Source of the DNA: Catonia carolina
Lineage: Eukaryota; Arthropoda; Insecta; Hemiptera; Achilidae
Direction: 5' to 3'
Assembly (NCBI GenBank): GCA_035578175.1
Contig: JAQMRL010000001.1
Span: 370,257,720-370,321,719 of the forward strand
Length of the DNA: 64,000 nt
Shown here: positions 46,336 to 57,174 of the stretch, one piece after another
Layout: each line of letters begins with the position of its first letter
Numbering within the stretch: position 1 is the first letter of the stretch
The notes under the pieces: model-generated
What the model was told of the DNA's origin: nothing
The model's database searches: none
What the model saw: only the letters and a program-made list of their open reading frames with translations
Translations under genes and position numbers: made by a program

Positions 46336-47452
46336 ATTCTAAAAAAGTATTATTTATTTCCTTTTAAATAGATTTTTTTAAGTAACGAAATTTTGTTCAA
46401 TGTTTACATGCCTATGTTTTAAAAAAGATCAAGAGATTTTAGTTATGAAATTGAAAAGAATCTGTAACTGTCATTGCTTAAAGGAAATTACATGTCAATA
46501 ATATATTTTTATCTTCAATCCAGAAAGAACAATTTTCTTGGCAAACAGCCATTAGTTGGAATTGTTATTTATACCAGAATTACACGATTTTTATTGGCTT
46601 GATAAATAAACAGACCTCCACTGATATATCTTCATTTATGCTTGCTTGAATCCAAAGAAGCTATTATTTATTAGTCTTCTGTTTATAAGAAAACGCGCAA
46701 TTGCGCCAGCGCTGCGCGTGAACTTACAGTGAACCTCCAAGGAGTCCATTAAATAAAATAGTTGATCCCTACTCTCGGTTTTCCGGTTTCAATCCAGACT
46801 TTACTTTTTGTAGGTATCGTTTTAAGAATACTAATATTGAATTTTAGATTTATATAACTCCTTTGGTAAAGTACAGGAAAAAATATTTATTGCTTTAAGG
46901 TAGTTACTTTTTTCAGTACCTTAGGAGCGAGTGGTCGAAATGCCAATTCTTTATATTTTTCTGTTCAACATCTAAGGAACATACGAGCCAAATATAGAGA
47001 ATGTAATTTTTTACATGCATTCAATTATACAGTTAATATGATGACCTTTTAAATTCACTCGTCCAGTGCAATACATTTCTATTTCTGAACCAAAATAAAA
47101 ATGTGAAACAATGTAGTTTTACTTCAACAGTAAAAGTCTGTACCATTAAAATTAGATCTCGCCGCCTTCACAACATAGAGGTTTAAATGCAAGATTACAC
47201 TAAACTACAAAGCTACAGATTCCGATTTCCACTCTTGACGTACACAATTTTTGAAAATTAAAAAGCTTTGAAACTCACTGATAACAAACAAAACCTTTTA
47301 TAGTCGATGATGACCAAACAGTTGATGCGACATAGAATAAACCAAAAAAATTAATCCGTTACTTAATTATAAAACCATCGTCAAGTATTTGATTTCGAAA
47401 TACAATCTGAAAATATGTTATAACTTTATTAGCAACCCCTACTCGCTTCGCT
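46336..47452. other. No gene; GC palindrome at 46693-46720
   Basis: GCGCAATTGCGC is a perfect 12-bp palindrome followed by CAGCGCTGCGCG. The rest is AT-rich. Confidence 0.5.
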
Positions 47453-47840
47453 TGTTGTTGTTGTTTAGGTTATCACCCGAAAGGCTAGTTTAAAGCTCTA
47501 GAGGATTTATTAAGTAAAACGAGGAGTGAGTTACCATGGCCTTTCTCACTGAGTAGGAAAAGTATGCTTATCACCATGCCGGGCGTCTAAAAATCATTTA
47601 CTTTCCACCCTGAAAATGACACCTCACTTCTTTCACCAAAGGAACTGGCTGTATCATAAAATTCATTGCTCTGAGAGGAGATAACTCTGACTAGTGTCTT
47701 TTACACCTCTACCTCTTCTGTTCTTAAATACTTCAGTCATATAATTGACTGACCATGTAATAAGAAAGAGATATTTTTTTGCCCTGGAACTAACAGATTG
47801 AGTGCAAATACTTTAACACTCCACCTGCCTGTTATGGGCA
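47453..47840 (-). repeat. SF retroposon
   Basis: Complete from GTTGTTGTTGTTTAGG to GTTATGGGCA, flanked by the imperfect 11-mers TCGCTTCGCTT and TTGCTTTGCTT. Confidence 0.85.
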
Positions 47841-48059
47841 AAGTTTGCTTTGCTTAACGATCATAAATATTTTATTTCGCTTACGGATGGTACAGCACTG
47901 TGCATTGAAATATTTAGGATAGTACTAATTTCAATAATACATAAACTCTTGCAATGTTTAGTAGACAACTAAAAATAATCTTGGCTTAATTCTTAAGTAT
48001 GCAATACACAATATAAACTACAAATTTCTGCTGAATCAAGCGTTTAATGTTAAGAAAAA

Positions 48060-48480
48060 TCTTGCCATCTTTATTTTCTTTATGTAGTATTTGGTTTTAT
48101 GTATTTCTCTTACGTTAGGGATTGTAAGCTATTTTGGGTAAAATTTAACGTAGTTTTTGTAGAGTATCCTAAGATCCCGCTAAACTAAGCGTCGGATTAA
48201 AAATAATTAAATACAGAAGTTGTGGCGCTTTAAATTTTCTTTAAATCTTGTTATTTTTTTTAGTTTAAGTCGCGTCAACAACTAAGTTGTTAGAGACTAC
48301 GGTCAGTTATGTAATTGTTACGGTGGGTTTAAAAATGCTTTAATTTACAGACCCTGGCCGGGAATCGAACCCAGGACCCCGCGTTGTAGGTTAGTGCGCT
48401 ACCACTACGCTACGAACGCAGCCTTTTATTATTTTTATTTTGGCCGTAAGAACACTTTAAAATGTAATTTTTAAAACAGA
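48060..48480 (+). repeat. Diverged R1 fragment split by SD
   Basis: CCGCTAAACTAAGCGT and GGCCGTAAGAACACTTTAAAATG recall R1 interior motifs on either side of the SD SINE at 48252-48423. Confidence 0.5.
48252..48423 (-). repeat. SD tRNA-derived SINE
   Basis: Full-length: minus-strand head GGCTGCGTTCGTAGCGTAGTGG with B box GGTTCGATTCC, body ending TTAAACTAAAAAAA. Confidence 0.8.
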
Positions 48481-48499
48481 TTTTTTTTGAATTTTTCAC

Positions 48500-48890
48500 T
48501 TCTTCTGCCTTTCAAGGATTAAGCATTTCTGCCTTTTTCGAACCTCTCAAATCTGCCCATCTCTTTCTCAGGCGTCCTCGTTCCCTCTTTCCCTCCGGTT
48601 TATACCCTAGTGTTTGCTTAGCTATCCTATCCTTCCTCATTCTGCTCACATGCCCCCACCACTACCTTATGCTCTGAGATACCCTGTCGTTGATAGAGAA
48701 GATGTTGAGTTCTTTCCTTATCTTGGTATTCCTGTAAGGATCTTCTCTACTACACCCATACGTATGTCGAAGAAATTTTATCTCAGATGCTTGCTCCTCT
48801 CGCTTTGACAGCACCCACGTTTCACTTCCATGGAGTAGGGTCGGCACTGCTATTGTTTTGTAAAATCTCCACCTTGTGTTTTAAGGTTCG
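48500..48890 (-). pseudogene. LINE-gamma reverse transcriptase tail
   Basis: LHGSETWVLSKREEQASEIK, FLRHTYGCSREDPYRN, KELNIFSINDRVS and, shifted, a Gly/Lys/Arg-rich RPEK-type tail. Same family as 4430-4870 and better preserved. Confidence 0.8.
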
Positions 48891-50106
48891 GTGGCTAGTT
48901 CCGCATATTTGCTGAAATCAGTGCATTTTATTGTAAGCATCTTTATCCTATTGGTATGTAATGTTGCAACCTAGATACTGAAAGAGTGGGATATCTATTC
49001 CAAAATATTATTCTCTATATCAATTTTGTTTCTGACTGGCTCCTTTTATTTTTCTATTTTTCACTTTTTTTAAAGTAAAATTTTTGAAAATCGTTTCTTA
49101 GTCAAAATCAAGCGCTTACTACCCAAATAGAACCTACATCCGAAACTTAACGTTTTTAGGCCTTTTGGTTGGAGATGTTATGATGAGTGTGAATCAGTCA
49201 ATAGGTTTCTTTTTTTTATAAAATATATTTATTGAACTTTTAAACAATGTCATTGCCAATAATGAATCAATTGACTTTTAAAATGTACATTTGATTATTT
49301 TTATTTTATTTTTACCAAGTTTATCTCAAATTTGACTGCTAAAGGTAACACTTCTTTAAAATATTCCGTCAGTAGATATTTTATAAAATAAATAGTGAAA
49401 ACAATAAAATAAAACTGTTTATGTAATTTTATAGATTAATAATAATTTTGTATGGAAACTTTCACCGTAACGGAATTTATTTACAAAAATAGTATCAGAA
49501 TTTCAATTACCTAGACCATTATTGTGTTAAGTTATTAATGTCATTAATAAAATTCAACCCTTCATATTGTTGAATATTTAAAGATTCCCTTTCATATACT
49601 CACATTGTAATCATTTACTAATTTACTTTCCCCTAAAATCAAATTTTCCGTTCGAATAATTAAACTGTCAATCATCTCTTTATATCTAGTTTTCTACAAA
49701 ACGTTGTTCAAACTATCTGGAATAAATCAACGGCGTGATTTTTTTGCTTATTATTTGTCAAATAGTAATGACAGAGATTCTAAATAATATAATTGATCGT
49801 TTCTACTTAAAACTTAAAAGTACCTAATGAATGCCAACAACTTTTTATAATTTACAGATTTAAGCTGTTTGTTTTAGGCTATACTTATAAAACACTTAAT
49901 GTCATTGTTGACGCTGATTTACAGTTTTCACCGCTCATACATTTTTTTCATTAAATTCTAACATCGGATAAAAATGACATAAAATGTTATCGTTTTTTTT
50001 TAATTGAACAATAATGTTAGTATTTTTTCTCGTGCTTCATCTAAAATATAGATTAAGAAAAACTTTCGATTCTTCAAAATTTATCATATAGGTATCCCGG
50101 ATTTTA
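48891..50106. other. AT-rich flank of LTR element
   Basis: No gene or repeat recognised up to the insertion site. Confidence 0.55.
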
Positions 50107-50110
50107 ACCG

Positions 50111-50688
50111 TGATACTGTTTTAATTGTACGCCGGTCCGCAGTTCATATTTTGTCCACTATGCGCTGTGATGGGGATTACTGCTGCCGATAGAATGCGCC
50201 AGCGGTCATACTTCTCACAGCGCATGTACCAAGTGGCATCCTATAGTATCTGCGACTGGCGAGGCAAGAGTTGAGCAGGTGACAGTATCGATACTCTGTG
50301 TTACGAGGAATCGATACGGGGAAGTCGACAGCTCAACATTGAGTTTCATTTTAGTCATCTGTACCTCCATCCCCTACCCTCGCTTCACCGGCGACTGCTC
50401 CCCTTCGGGGGCAGCGGTAAAAGGTGCACGCTACGTCGGCGACGCGCTCCTATTAGATTAGGCAGCGGTACAGACGACCCCGATTTCACTTCACCGGTGA
50501 CTGCTCCTCCTCGGAGGCAGCGGTGAAAGGTGATCGCTGCGTCGGCGGCTGCTCCTAATCTTTTAGGCAGCGGCGAAGACGACTTCCCGTCCCTCCTTCG
50601 ATGTTTACATTATTTTTGAACAACGCCGCCGAAGGCCCAGCCGGTCCTATGAGCTCGACGACTGCGCTACAAGAAGCCGGTGGCGACA
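50111..50688 (+). repeat. 5' LTR (578 bp)
   Basis: Starts TGATACTG and ends GGCGACA, the canonical TG..CA. I see two differences from the 3' LTR (A/G near 50432 and A/T near 50607), so the insertion is young. Three stem-loop units lie at 50384-50590. Confidence 0.92.
50384..50590 (+). repeat. Stem-loop triplet in LTR
   Basis: TTCACCGG..GCTCC..GG(A/G)GGCAGCGGT(A/G)AA recurs twice, and GGCTGCTCCTAATCTTTTAGGCAGC once. Each unit can fold on itself. The same triplet is in the 3' LTR. Confidence 0.7.
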
Positions 50689-50690
50689 AA

Positions 50691-50708
50691 TGGCGCCCAA
50701 CGTGGGGC
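50691..50708 (+). promoter_or_regulatory. Primer-binding site, tRNA-Lys type
   Basis: TGGCGCCCAACGTGGGGC follows the 5' LTR by two bases and is complementary to the 3' end of a tRNA-Lys ending in CCA. Confidence 0.85.
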
Positions 50709-50817
50709 GATTCATGAAGAGTGCTTCGTGAGGACCAACGACCGTAGGACCCGACAACCCCAATCTACACTTTCTGGAAAAGTATAAAATCCAGTGGCGC
50801 CCAATTCAATTTTCAAC

Positions 50818-51319
50818 ATGGAAGCATCAGCCGAACAATCCGGTACAACAGTTCTCTGCATCCAGCCAACGACCGAGATCACGAACCAAGAGTGCAACCA
50901 CTGCGCTCGACCGTTCCATCTCAGCTGTATCCAGCCTACCACCTACCCGAGGTACGTCTGCCACAACTATCACAACATGGAGCTCGACGACACGGAACAC
51001 AACCACTCCAGCGGTGCCTGTCACAATTCCATTCACAGTAACAGACACCACCTCGGACTCAGCAGCTGTAACACAGATGTCTAACACCATCATGCCAGCA
51101 TCCGCCAGACAGCCTAGTCCGAGCAGTCATCCAACGACAAGGACCTGGCTCATATTCAACCAACCTACACGTCCCAAACCACCTTTACCTTCTGCATTCA
51201 ATTCAACTACCACCAATCTAAACATGTCTTTCCAAGTACCTACAAAATCTATCCTTCCCTTTCACTCAGTATCCTTACAACAGATGACTAACTTCATCCC
51301 ACCAACATCCTCCGGCTAG
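50818..51319 (+). pseudogene. Gag-like remnant of LTR element
   Basis: Two overlapping frames. One starts MEASAEQSGTTVL and has C-x2-C-x4-H-x2-C in ECNHCARPFHLSC. The other is rich in Ser, Thr and Pro and ends FIPPTSSG before a stop. A frameshift probably separates them. The product cannot be classified, but position after the primer-binding site suggests gag. Confidence 0.5.
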
Positions 51320-51371
51320 CCAACCACTGCCTGAGCCACCCTCACTACAACTTCAAGACAACACAACAACA

Positions 51372-51789
51372 TGATTCCGCCACCAGTGAAAAGATTACTA
51401 GTTGGCATCAAATACAATCCTGTCCAGAAGAACAACGCACCGCCGCCGCCGATACAAATTTCGGACCACGCTACCCAGTGATCCACAAGTCTAATGATAT
51501 GATATTCATGTGAGAGAGCCAGATTGGCGACTCATCGTTCCCGCAGCTGTCAGGAGCCACATAAAATATCTATTATCACGACGAAGATCCCGCGGAGCAT
51601 CCAGGAACCGAAGAGACCTACCGAACAATAGCACGGAAATTCACATGGCCACGACTTCGAGCCCACGTCGATCGCTACGTCACCCAGTGCCAGCTCTGCG
51701 CCTGCACCGAAGGCAACACCCACTCACGACCAGCTGACCAACGCCACGCCGCCCCTCTCATCCTAGGGAAACGGTCTGCCTGGCTCTGA
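51372..51789 (+). pseudogene. Integrase zinc-binding domain remnant (Gypsy type)
   Basis: After REPDWRLIVPAAVRSHI a +1 shift leads to YYHDEDPAEHPGTEE, KFTWPRLRAHVDRYV and TQCQLCACTEG, the H-H-C-C integrase domain. Upstream, TSWHQIQSCPEEQR and NFGPRYPVIHKSNDMIF form the linker. The frame ends at TGA 51787-51789, and the catalytic core is missing. Confidence 0.8.
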
Positions 51790-52543
51790 TGGCCCGTACC
51801 TTCTCAGGTCAAAACCGCAGCATACTGGACGTGCCGACTCATTCTCTCGAAGCCTACCCCATGCCGAATTCATAAGCGTACAAAATCATCACCACAACAA
51901 ATACAGTGAGCACATTGCAGTGAAATTAAAAAAAAAAATCCCACACACCATACAAGTCCGTTTTTAAATGTGTATTAAATAAATAACGTGTAGTGTAAAT
52001 ATATATAAGTAATTGTGAATATGGTTTAGTAAGTAAAAAAAAAAAAAAAAAAACCACTAACAAGTGATGTGTATATAATATAATATGTGTATATAATGTA
52101 AATGTAGTGCAACGTTTAAGTGTAAATATTAGTAACATTAGTAAGTAAGAATTCCTCAATATTATAATCACCTAACTTTTAGCATGTAACTTAAGTATTT
52201 CGAGTTCGAGTTCAGGAAAGAATGAGCTTACGCTCAGGACGACGACGTCGTAGCTATGCTACCTTGTCGTTCGGGGAATTGGATAACGGAACTTTATTGA
52301 TTGTTTCTTTATTAGGCGATTACTGAGGAATATTGAAGGATAGATTGACTCGAACACGAAAAGGGGAGAGAACATGTGAGTGGGAAGGAATGCTTTTCTA
52401 GCCAGGAGATTTATTTGTAATTTTTGGGAAAGAATAGTGTTGGACGGGGAACTTGTATATTTTTATTTATCGGGATAATAAATTTTTTGGGAAGAATTGT
52501 TTGAAGGCAGGGGTTTGGGAGTTGAATTTTAAAAGCAGGGAAC

Positions 52544-52548
<5 letters not shown>

Positions 52549-52607
<59 letters not shown>
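52549..52607. repeat. Homopolymer T59 (A59 in LINE sense)
   Basis: 59 consecutive T on the plus strand, 52 bp past the ORF2 stop. It may be an internal A-tract or a poly(A) tail. Its length should be treated as approximate. Confidence 0.8.
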
Positions 52608-52659
52608 CCAGTGGGAAATTTTTGTTATAGGGCCGGGATTTTGAAAATTTAAGGTAAAT

Positions 52660-55329
52660 TTACAGGAAGTCGTGGAATGGCTGTTTGATCTTGATTTGTG
52701 GCGGGCGGATTGCTTCGTAGATTTCTCTGACAGCTGGCTGTACAGAGCGTTGACCGGCGTCGTGGAGGACTCTGGAAGTTCGCGCGATGAACTCCTCCAG
52801 GCTGGGGGATTGTAGGTATTGACGGATGGATGTGTTGTTTACGGTGTAGTGGAATTGGGCGATTTGTCTGAGGATACGATTGTGAAGGGAGGAAAGTTTT
52901 CGTTTGTTGGTGGTGGACAGGAGGGGCCACCAAACTGGTGCCCCGTAGATGAGAAAGGATCTGATGATAGCCGTGTATATTAGGACTTTAAGTGGGATTT
53001 TGAGAGATGGAGAACGAAGAAGAGGGGTAAGTTTGTAGAGGAGGACTCTGCCTTTCATGATTCTTTCCCTCACGTGGTGAGTGAAGGTGAGGCGCCTGTC
53101 GAACGTGATGCCAAGATACTTCACCTGAGAAACCCACGGTAGGTCGTGGCCGTCGATCCTAAGTGGCCGAGGTTGCAACTTATGCTTAGAGAAGTTGATG
53201 GCCGTGCATTTCTTAGGGTTCAGCGTCATCTTCCAATCTTGGCACCAGGCTGACGTCCGGTCCAGTTGGTCTTGTAGCTTGTACGCGTTGAAATGGATGT
53301 TGGCACTAGACCGCATGTACATCGTGTCGTCGGCGTACAAGCTTTGGGAAATGGAAGGGATGAGTGGGATGTCGTTTGCGTAGAGGAGGTACAGGCGAGG
53401 GGCGATGACTGACCCTTGGGGAACGCCTGCTTGGATGGGGCGGATTGTGGAGGAGACGTTGTTGAATGCGGGGTGTGTGGTGGCCACGAAAAATTGGCGA
53501 CCTGTCAGGTAGGAATGAAGAAGTCGGATGTCGGGAGGGGGTAAGATTTTTGTTGCTTTAAATAGCAATCCGAACAGCCACACCCGGTCGAAGGCCGCCT
53601 GGAAATCCAGGAGGACTGCGGTGGTGTGCTGGTTGGAGTTTTGAGCGTCGATGAGGTTGGAGGTCACTCTTAGGAGTTGGTGGGTGGTAGAGTGACCTTT
53701 GCGGAACCCGAATTGCTCGGGGCGCACTACAGACTCGATGTGTTGATTTACGTGGGGAAGGATTAGTTTTTCAAACAGTTTGGATAAGATCGGAAGCAGA
53801 GATATGGGTCTGTAGCTGGCAGGATCAGTGGGTGGTTTGCCGGGCTTAGGAATCAGGACGACTTTGGAAGTTTTCCATTGGGCGGGGAAATATTGTAAAG
53901 CAATGGCTGCATTGAATATCGTGAGGAGGTGGGATTTTAATTTAGGAGGGGAGTTTAGGATGGCCATGCCGGTGATTCCGTCATGGCCGGGGGCCTTTTT
54001 AGGGTGAGTGGATCTGAGAACGTTTTGGAGGTCGATTTCGGTGAAGGTAGGAATAGCGGACGGGGTCGGGTCTTGCATACGGCGGAGGACGGTGGAGATG
54101 ACTTTAGCCTCTCGCCGTGGTTTGGGGTGTGAGGTTGGAGTGGTGAAGTGTGATTGGAGGTGGTCGGCGAAGGTGTTTGCTACCTGTTGAGCCGAGTACA
54201 CCAGACCATTTGATGTCTGCAACGGGCTGGGGTGGCGCTGCTGTCCTAGGAGTGCCCTGGTGGCTTCCCAGGGTTGGCCTTTCTCTTCCAAGGTGCCAAG
54301 ATATTCCTCCCACTTCTCTTGACGATCTTCTTGGAGGAGGCGGGTGCAGACAGCTGCTGCCCTGTTGAAGGCCACCTTGTGCTGTGGCGCTCGGGTCGTC
54401 ATCCACAGGCGGCGGCATCGGCGGCGGTTCTGGATGGCCTGTTGTACTCGGGGAGGTAGCTTGGAGCGGTGAGGTGGGGGAGGGGGACGAGAACTGTGTT
54501 TTAGGGCGGACTGAAGGGTGTGGGTGACTAGATCGACATAATCGTCTAGTTCGGAAGGGGTACTGATGGTTGTGGGGGTGTCATCTGGGAGGGTGGCATT
54601 TACCAGGGAGTGGTATGTAGGCCAGGAAGTTGTGGGTCGTCTGGGAGGGTGTTTATTGACTACGTCCGGGGGACGGAAGGAGAAAAGCACTGGAAGGTGG
54701 TCGGAAGAAAGGTCGTTAGTGACAGAAATTGTTGGTGAAAGCGGGAGGGATATGCCTATACCGAAGTCTAGGATATCCGGGAGGTGGGTGGGGTTGTATG
54801 GCACGTGGGTGGGTGAGTCTGGAATATGAAGTGAGGTAGCGAGTGGGGCGTGGCGGAGGAAGCGCATCAGGGCGATGCCGGAGGGGTTGGTGGCGGAGCA
54901 TCCGAGGTCGGTGTGCTTACTGTTCCAATCTCCGGCGATGAAGGCTGGCTGTTGGAGGTCGAAGAGTTGCTTTAAGGCAGAGTCGTGGTAGGGAGTGTTC
55001 GGGGGTTTGTACACGGACACGAAGGTTATAGGAATGGAATTGAGTGGCACAGTGACGGCTATGTGCTCTAGGGACGGGATGGGAGTGTGAGGGAGGACGT
55101 TGTGCGAGAGGCGTTTATGTACCAAAATGGCGACCCCTCCCGCAGCAACGTCAGTCGGGCGGTCTGCACGGTATACTACGTACGGGGAGAGACGGAAGGT
55201 GTGTTTTGGTTGGAGGTGGGTTTCCTGGAGGAGGGCGATGTCTACGTTGTGTTCTTGTAGAAATCGACGGAGGTCATTTAATTTGCTACGGATTCCATTG
55301 CCATTCCACGTTAAAATTGAAAGGGCCAT
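52660..55329 (-). CDS. LINE ORF2: endonuclease and reverse transcriptase
   Basis: 889 residues. The N-terminal ~1-225 is an APE-type endonuclease that nicks target DNA: WNGNG at 8-12, QETH with Glu36, GDWN at 133-136 and SSDH at 208-211. The RT occupies roughly 430-760: KKAPGHDGITG, YRPISLLPILSKLFEK near 506-521, FQAAFDRVW with Asp575 in LLDF, GVPQGS at 635-640 and catalytic YADD at 665-668. No RNase H domain follows, and the C-terminus carries the Jockey-type thumb and tail. Motif spacing and wording match the Jockey clade. No stop or frameshift, so it may be functional. The start Met directly abuts the ORF1 stop. Confidence 0.95.
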   Translation of the reverse strand: MALSILTWNGNGIRSKLNDLRRFLQEHNVDIALLQETHLQPKHTFRLSPYVVYRADRPTDVAAGGVAILVHKRLSHNVLPHTPIPSLEHIAVTVPLNSIPITFVSVYKPPNTPYHDSALKQLFDLQQPAFIAGDWNSKHTDLGCSATNPSGIALMRFLRHAPLATSLHIPDSPTHVPYNPTHLPDILDFGIGISLPLSPTISVTNDLSSDHLPVLFSFRPPDVVNKHPPRRPTTSWPTYHSLVNATLPDDTPTTISTPSELDDYVDLVTHTLQSALKHSSRPPPPPHRSKLPPRVQQAIQNRRRCRRLWMTTRAPQHKVAFNRAAAVCTRLLQEDRQEKWEEYLGTLEEKGQPWEATRALLGQQRHPSPLQTSNGLVYSAQQVANTFADHLQSHFTTPTSHPKPRREAKVISTVLRRMQDPTPSAIPTFTEIDLQNVLRSTHPKKAPGHDGITGMAILNSPPKLKSHLLTIFNAAIALQYFPAQWKTSKVVLIPKPGKPPTDPASYRPISLLPILSKLFEKLILPHVNQHIESVVRPEQFGFRKGHSTTHQLLRVTSNLIDAQNSNQHTTAVLLDFQAAFDRVWLFGLLFKATKILPPPDIRLLHSYLTGRQFFVATTHPAFNNVSSTIRPIQAGVPQGSVIAPRLYLLYANDIPLIPSISQSLYADDTMYMRSSANIHFNAYKLQDQLDRTSAWCQDWKMTLNPKKCTAINFSKHKLQPRPLRIDGHDLPWVSQVKYLGITFDRRLTFTHHVRERIMKGRVLLYKLTPLLRSPSLKIPLKVLIYTAIIRSFLIYGAPVWWPLLSTTNKRKLSSLHNRILRQIAQFHYTVNNTSIRQYLQSPSLEEFIARTSRVLHDAGQRSVQPAVREIYEAIRPPQIKIKQPFHDFL

Positions 55330-56574
55330 TTATGCAAGGAGGGTGGGCAGGGACGTGATGATAATTGATATTATTTCTGATGAGTTACTTGCGGAGGATA
55401 ATTTGGGAAGGGTAGTAAGGACCCAAGAGACGAACTTTTGGGAGGTGAGGAAGGCTAATAGGGGGCCCAGTGGGTTGGATGCTGGGGCCGAACTTTGTTG
55501 TGGTGTGGTGTTTTTAGGTTTGGGGAGCGTTGGGAATTCGGCCGGCTTAAAAAGGTAGACCGGCGTGGCGGGAACGGGCGTAGGGCGGGGTTTTTGCATA
55601 GGTTTAGGTTGGGGTTTAGGAGGCGCGGGTGGATGTTGTTTTTGTTGTTTAAAAATAGTTTTCTTGTATGAAATTTGTTGTGGCGGGAGGGTCTGGGAAG
55701 GGGATGAACTCGAACCCGATGGCTTTTCTAGCGGCGAAGTGGTGGAAGTGGTGGTGGGCGCGGCGGGCTTCTTCTTCTGCTGCATTAGCCGGGTGTGGTG
55801 CGGGCATCCCCTATAGTTTGCCGTGTGTTCCCCCTCGCAGTTACAGCAGGTAATCTGCTCGGGTTCGCACACTTTGGCATCGTGTTCGCCCCCGCATTTG
55901 ACGCAGCGCGGGGGGTGATGACAATTTACGGAGGAATGCCCGTAACGTTGGCAGCGGAAGCATTGCGGTAGGCCAGGCCTGGCCTTAAATGCCTCCACTG
56001 TCACCTCGACGTGGAAAAGATGCGTTACATTATAAATTTTGTCATATCCGGGTTTTTTAGAGATTTTAACTAAATGTACATTTATAGGTTTGCCGCCCTT
56101 GCCCTTTAGTGGTTGGCAGTGGGTAACGGCAAAACCTAATTCGGTTAGAACTGATTTGAGTTCCGACGGAGCTAAACTGTGGTGAAGGCCTTTGATGGCG
56201 ACCTTCAGCTCCGTCGGTTCGTCGACGTGGTAGCTGTGAAAAGCTATGCCACTCGATATAAAAATACCTTTTACCGTATGGTAATCTAAAATATCTAATG
56301 TGTAAAGGGCGTAAGTATTTCCTTTGGACTTAATACTCACGTCCCTTTGCGTGGCATTGCTGATTTCAGCAGCTAGCTTAGGCCACTCTGGTGGCGCTTT
56401 AAACACTATAGGTGGAATTTTTGTGCTGTTTACCTTGCTAGGTTGTTGCTGTTGTTTTGATGTTCCCGGTGGATTTGGCGAGGCCGGTCGCTTCTTCTTG
56501 TTGGTGACCGTCTCCCAATCTGCATTGCCATCGGTAGTATCGCCAGATAGCACAACGTTGGAATCTATTTCCAT
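55330..56574 (-). CDS. LINE ORF1: nucleic-acid-binding protein with zinc knuckles
   Basis: 414 residues. A PRE_C2HC-like region at about 60-195 (ELKVAIKGLHHSLAPSELK) is followed by three zinc knuckles: C205-x2-C208-x4-H213-x4-C218, C224-x2-C227-x3-H231-x4-C236 and C243-x2-C246-x3-H250-x6-C257. The C-terminal part is Pro/Gln/Ser-rich and low in complexity. The protein would bind element RNA into a particle. It ends LLA-TAA right against ORF2's ATG. The chosen start is the first Met, after an untranslated region of about 284 bp. Confidence 0.94.
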   Translation of the reverse strand: MEIDSNVVLSGDTTDGNADWETVTNKKKRPASPNPPGTSKQQQQPSKVNSTKIPPIVFKAPPEWPKLAAEISNATQRDVSIKSKGNTYALYTLDILDYHTVKGIFISSGIAFHSYHVDEPTELKVAIKGLHHSLAPSELKSVLTELGFAVTHCQPLKGKGGKPINVHLVKISKKPGYDKIYNVTHLFHVEVTVEAFKARPGLPQCFRCQRYGHSSVNCHHPPRCVKCGGEHDAKVCEPEQITCCNCEGEHTANYRGCPHHTRLMQQKKKPAAPTTTSTTSPLEKPSGSSSSPSQTLPPQQISYKKTIFKQQKQHPPAPPKPQPKPMQKPRPTPVPATPVYLFKPAEFPTLPKPKNTTPQQSSAPASNPLGPLLAFLTSQKFVSWVLTTLPKLSSASNSSEIISIIITSLPTLLA

Positions 56575-56946
56575 TATCAGTCCGTAAAAACGGCTATTTA
56601 AAACACACTAAAGACTAAAAAATTTAACTATTAACATACACTACACTAAACTATACTATACACGTGGTGTGGGTTTTTAGGAAATCCCCAACCATTGTTA
56701 ATACACTTAACAAATAACTATAGATAAATTAGTTTGTAACTCCTTACATAAACACAATAGAAAAAACTTTCACTTGTGGTCACACTACACAATGCACGTA
56801 CAAGGAAAACTTGCTCTTACAAAGCACATGTGTCTCGGTCGGTAGTTCGAACGAGACTTTAAGTATTTCCTGTAATTGTACATAATCTAGCATAGTAAGT
56901 AGTTTTAATACCACGGTTGCAACCATCTTATTTTCTTTACAATTAT

Positions 56947-57065
56947 CAACCCTAGTATTAAGCGAGCCTGCGCGCTCAACCCTAGTATTAAGCGAGCCTG
57001 CGCGCTCAACCCTAATATTAAGCGAGCCTACGCGCTCAACCTAGAATTAAGCGAGCCTACGTGCT
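56947..57065. repeat. Four 30-bp tandem repeats
   Basis: Unit CAACCCTAGTATTAAGCGAGCCTGCGCGCT repeats at 56947, 56977, 57007 and 57037 (last 29 bp, more diverged). It lies inside the LTR element just before its 3' LTR. 20-base limit respected by position: key parts are TATTAAGCGAGCCT and GCGCGCT. Confidence 0.85.
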
Positions 57066-57174
57066 TTACATAAACTCACATGGGCCTGTGAGCCCTCATT
57101 TTTTCCTGTACATAATTTTTTTTTTGCCAAATAAACATTAACTCCGGACTCGGCTCTCTCGACCGCGGAGGAAT

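Larger units (their letters stand above)
52202..56858 (-). mobile_element. Jockey-clade LINE, apparently intact
   Basis: Element on the minus strand: ~284-bp 5' UTR, ORF1 56574-55330, ORF2 55329-52660, then a ~458-bp 3' region holding an A59 tract. TTAAGTATTTC at 52191-52201 and 56859-56869 is the proposed 11-bp target duplication. By these limits the 3' end reads CCTGAACTCGAACTC, two GAACTC units. An alternative is that the element ends at the A59 tract (52549), but no duplication was found for that. Confidence 0.75.

Noticed and set aside
52453..52644. Plus-strand frame with a long Phe run
   Set aside because: It is the T59 homopolymer translated.
53195..54829. Several plus-strand open frames over the LINE
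   Set aside because: They are antisense shadows of ORF2.
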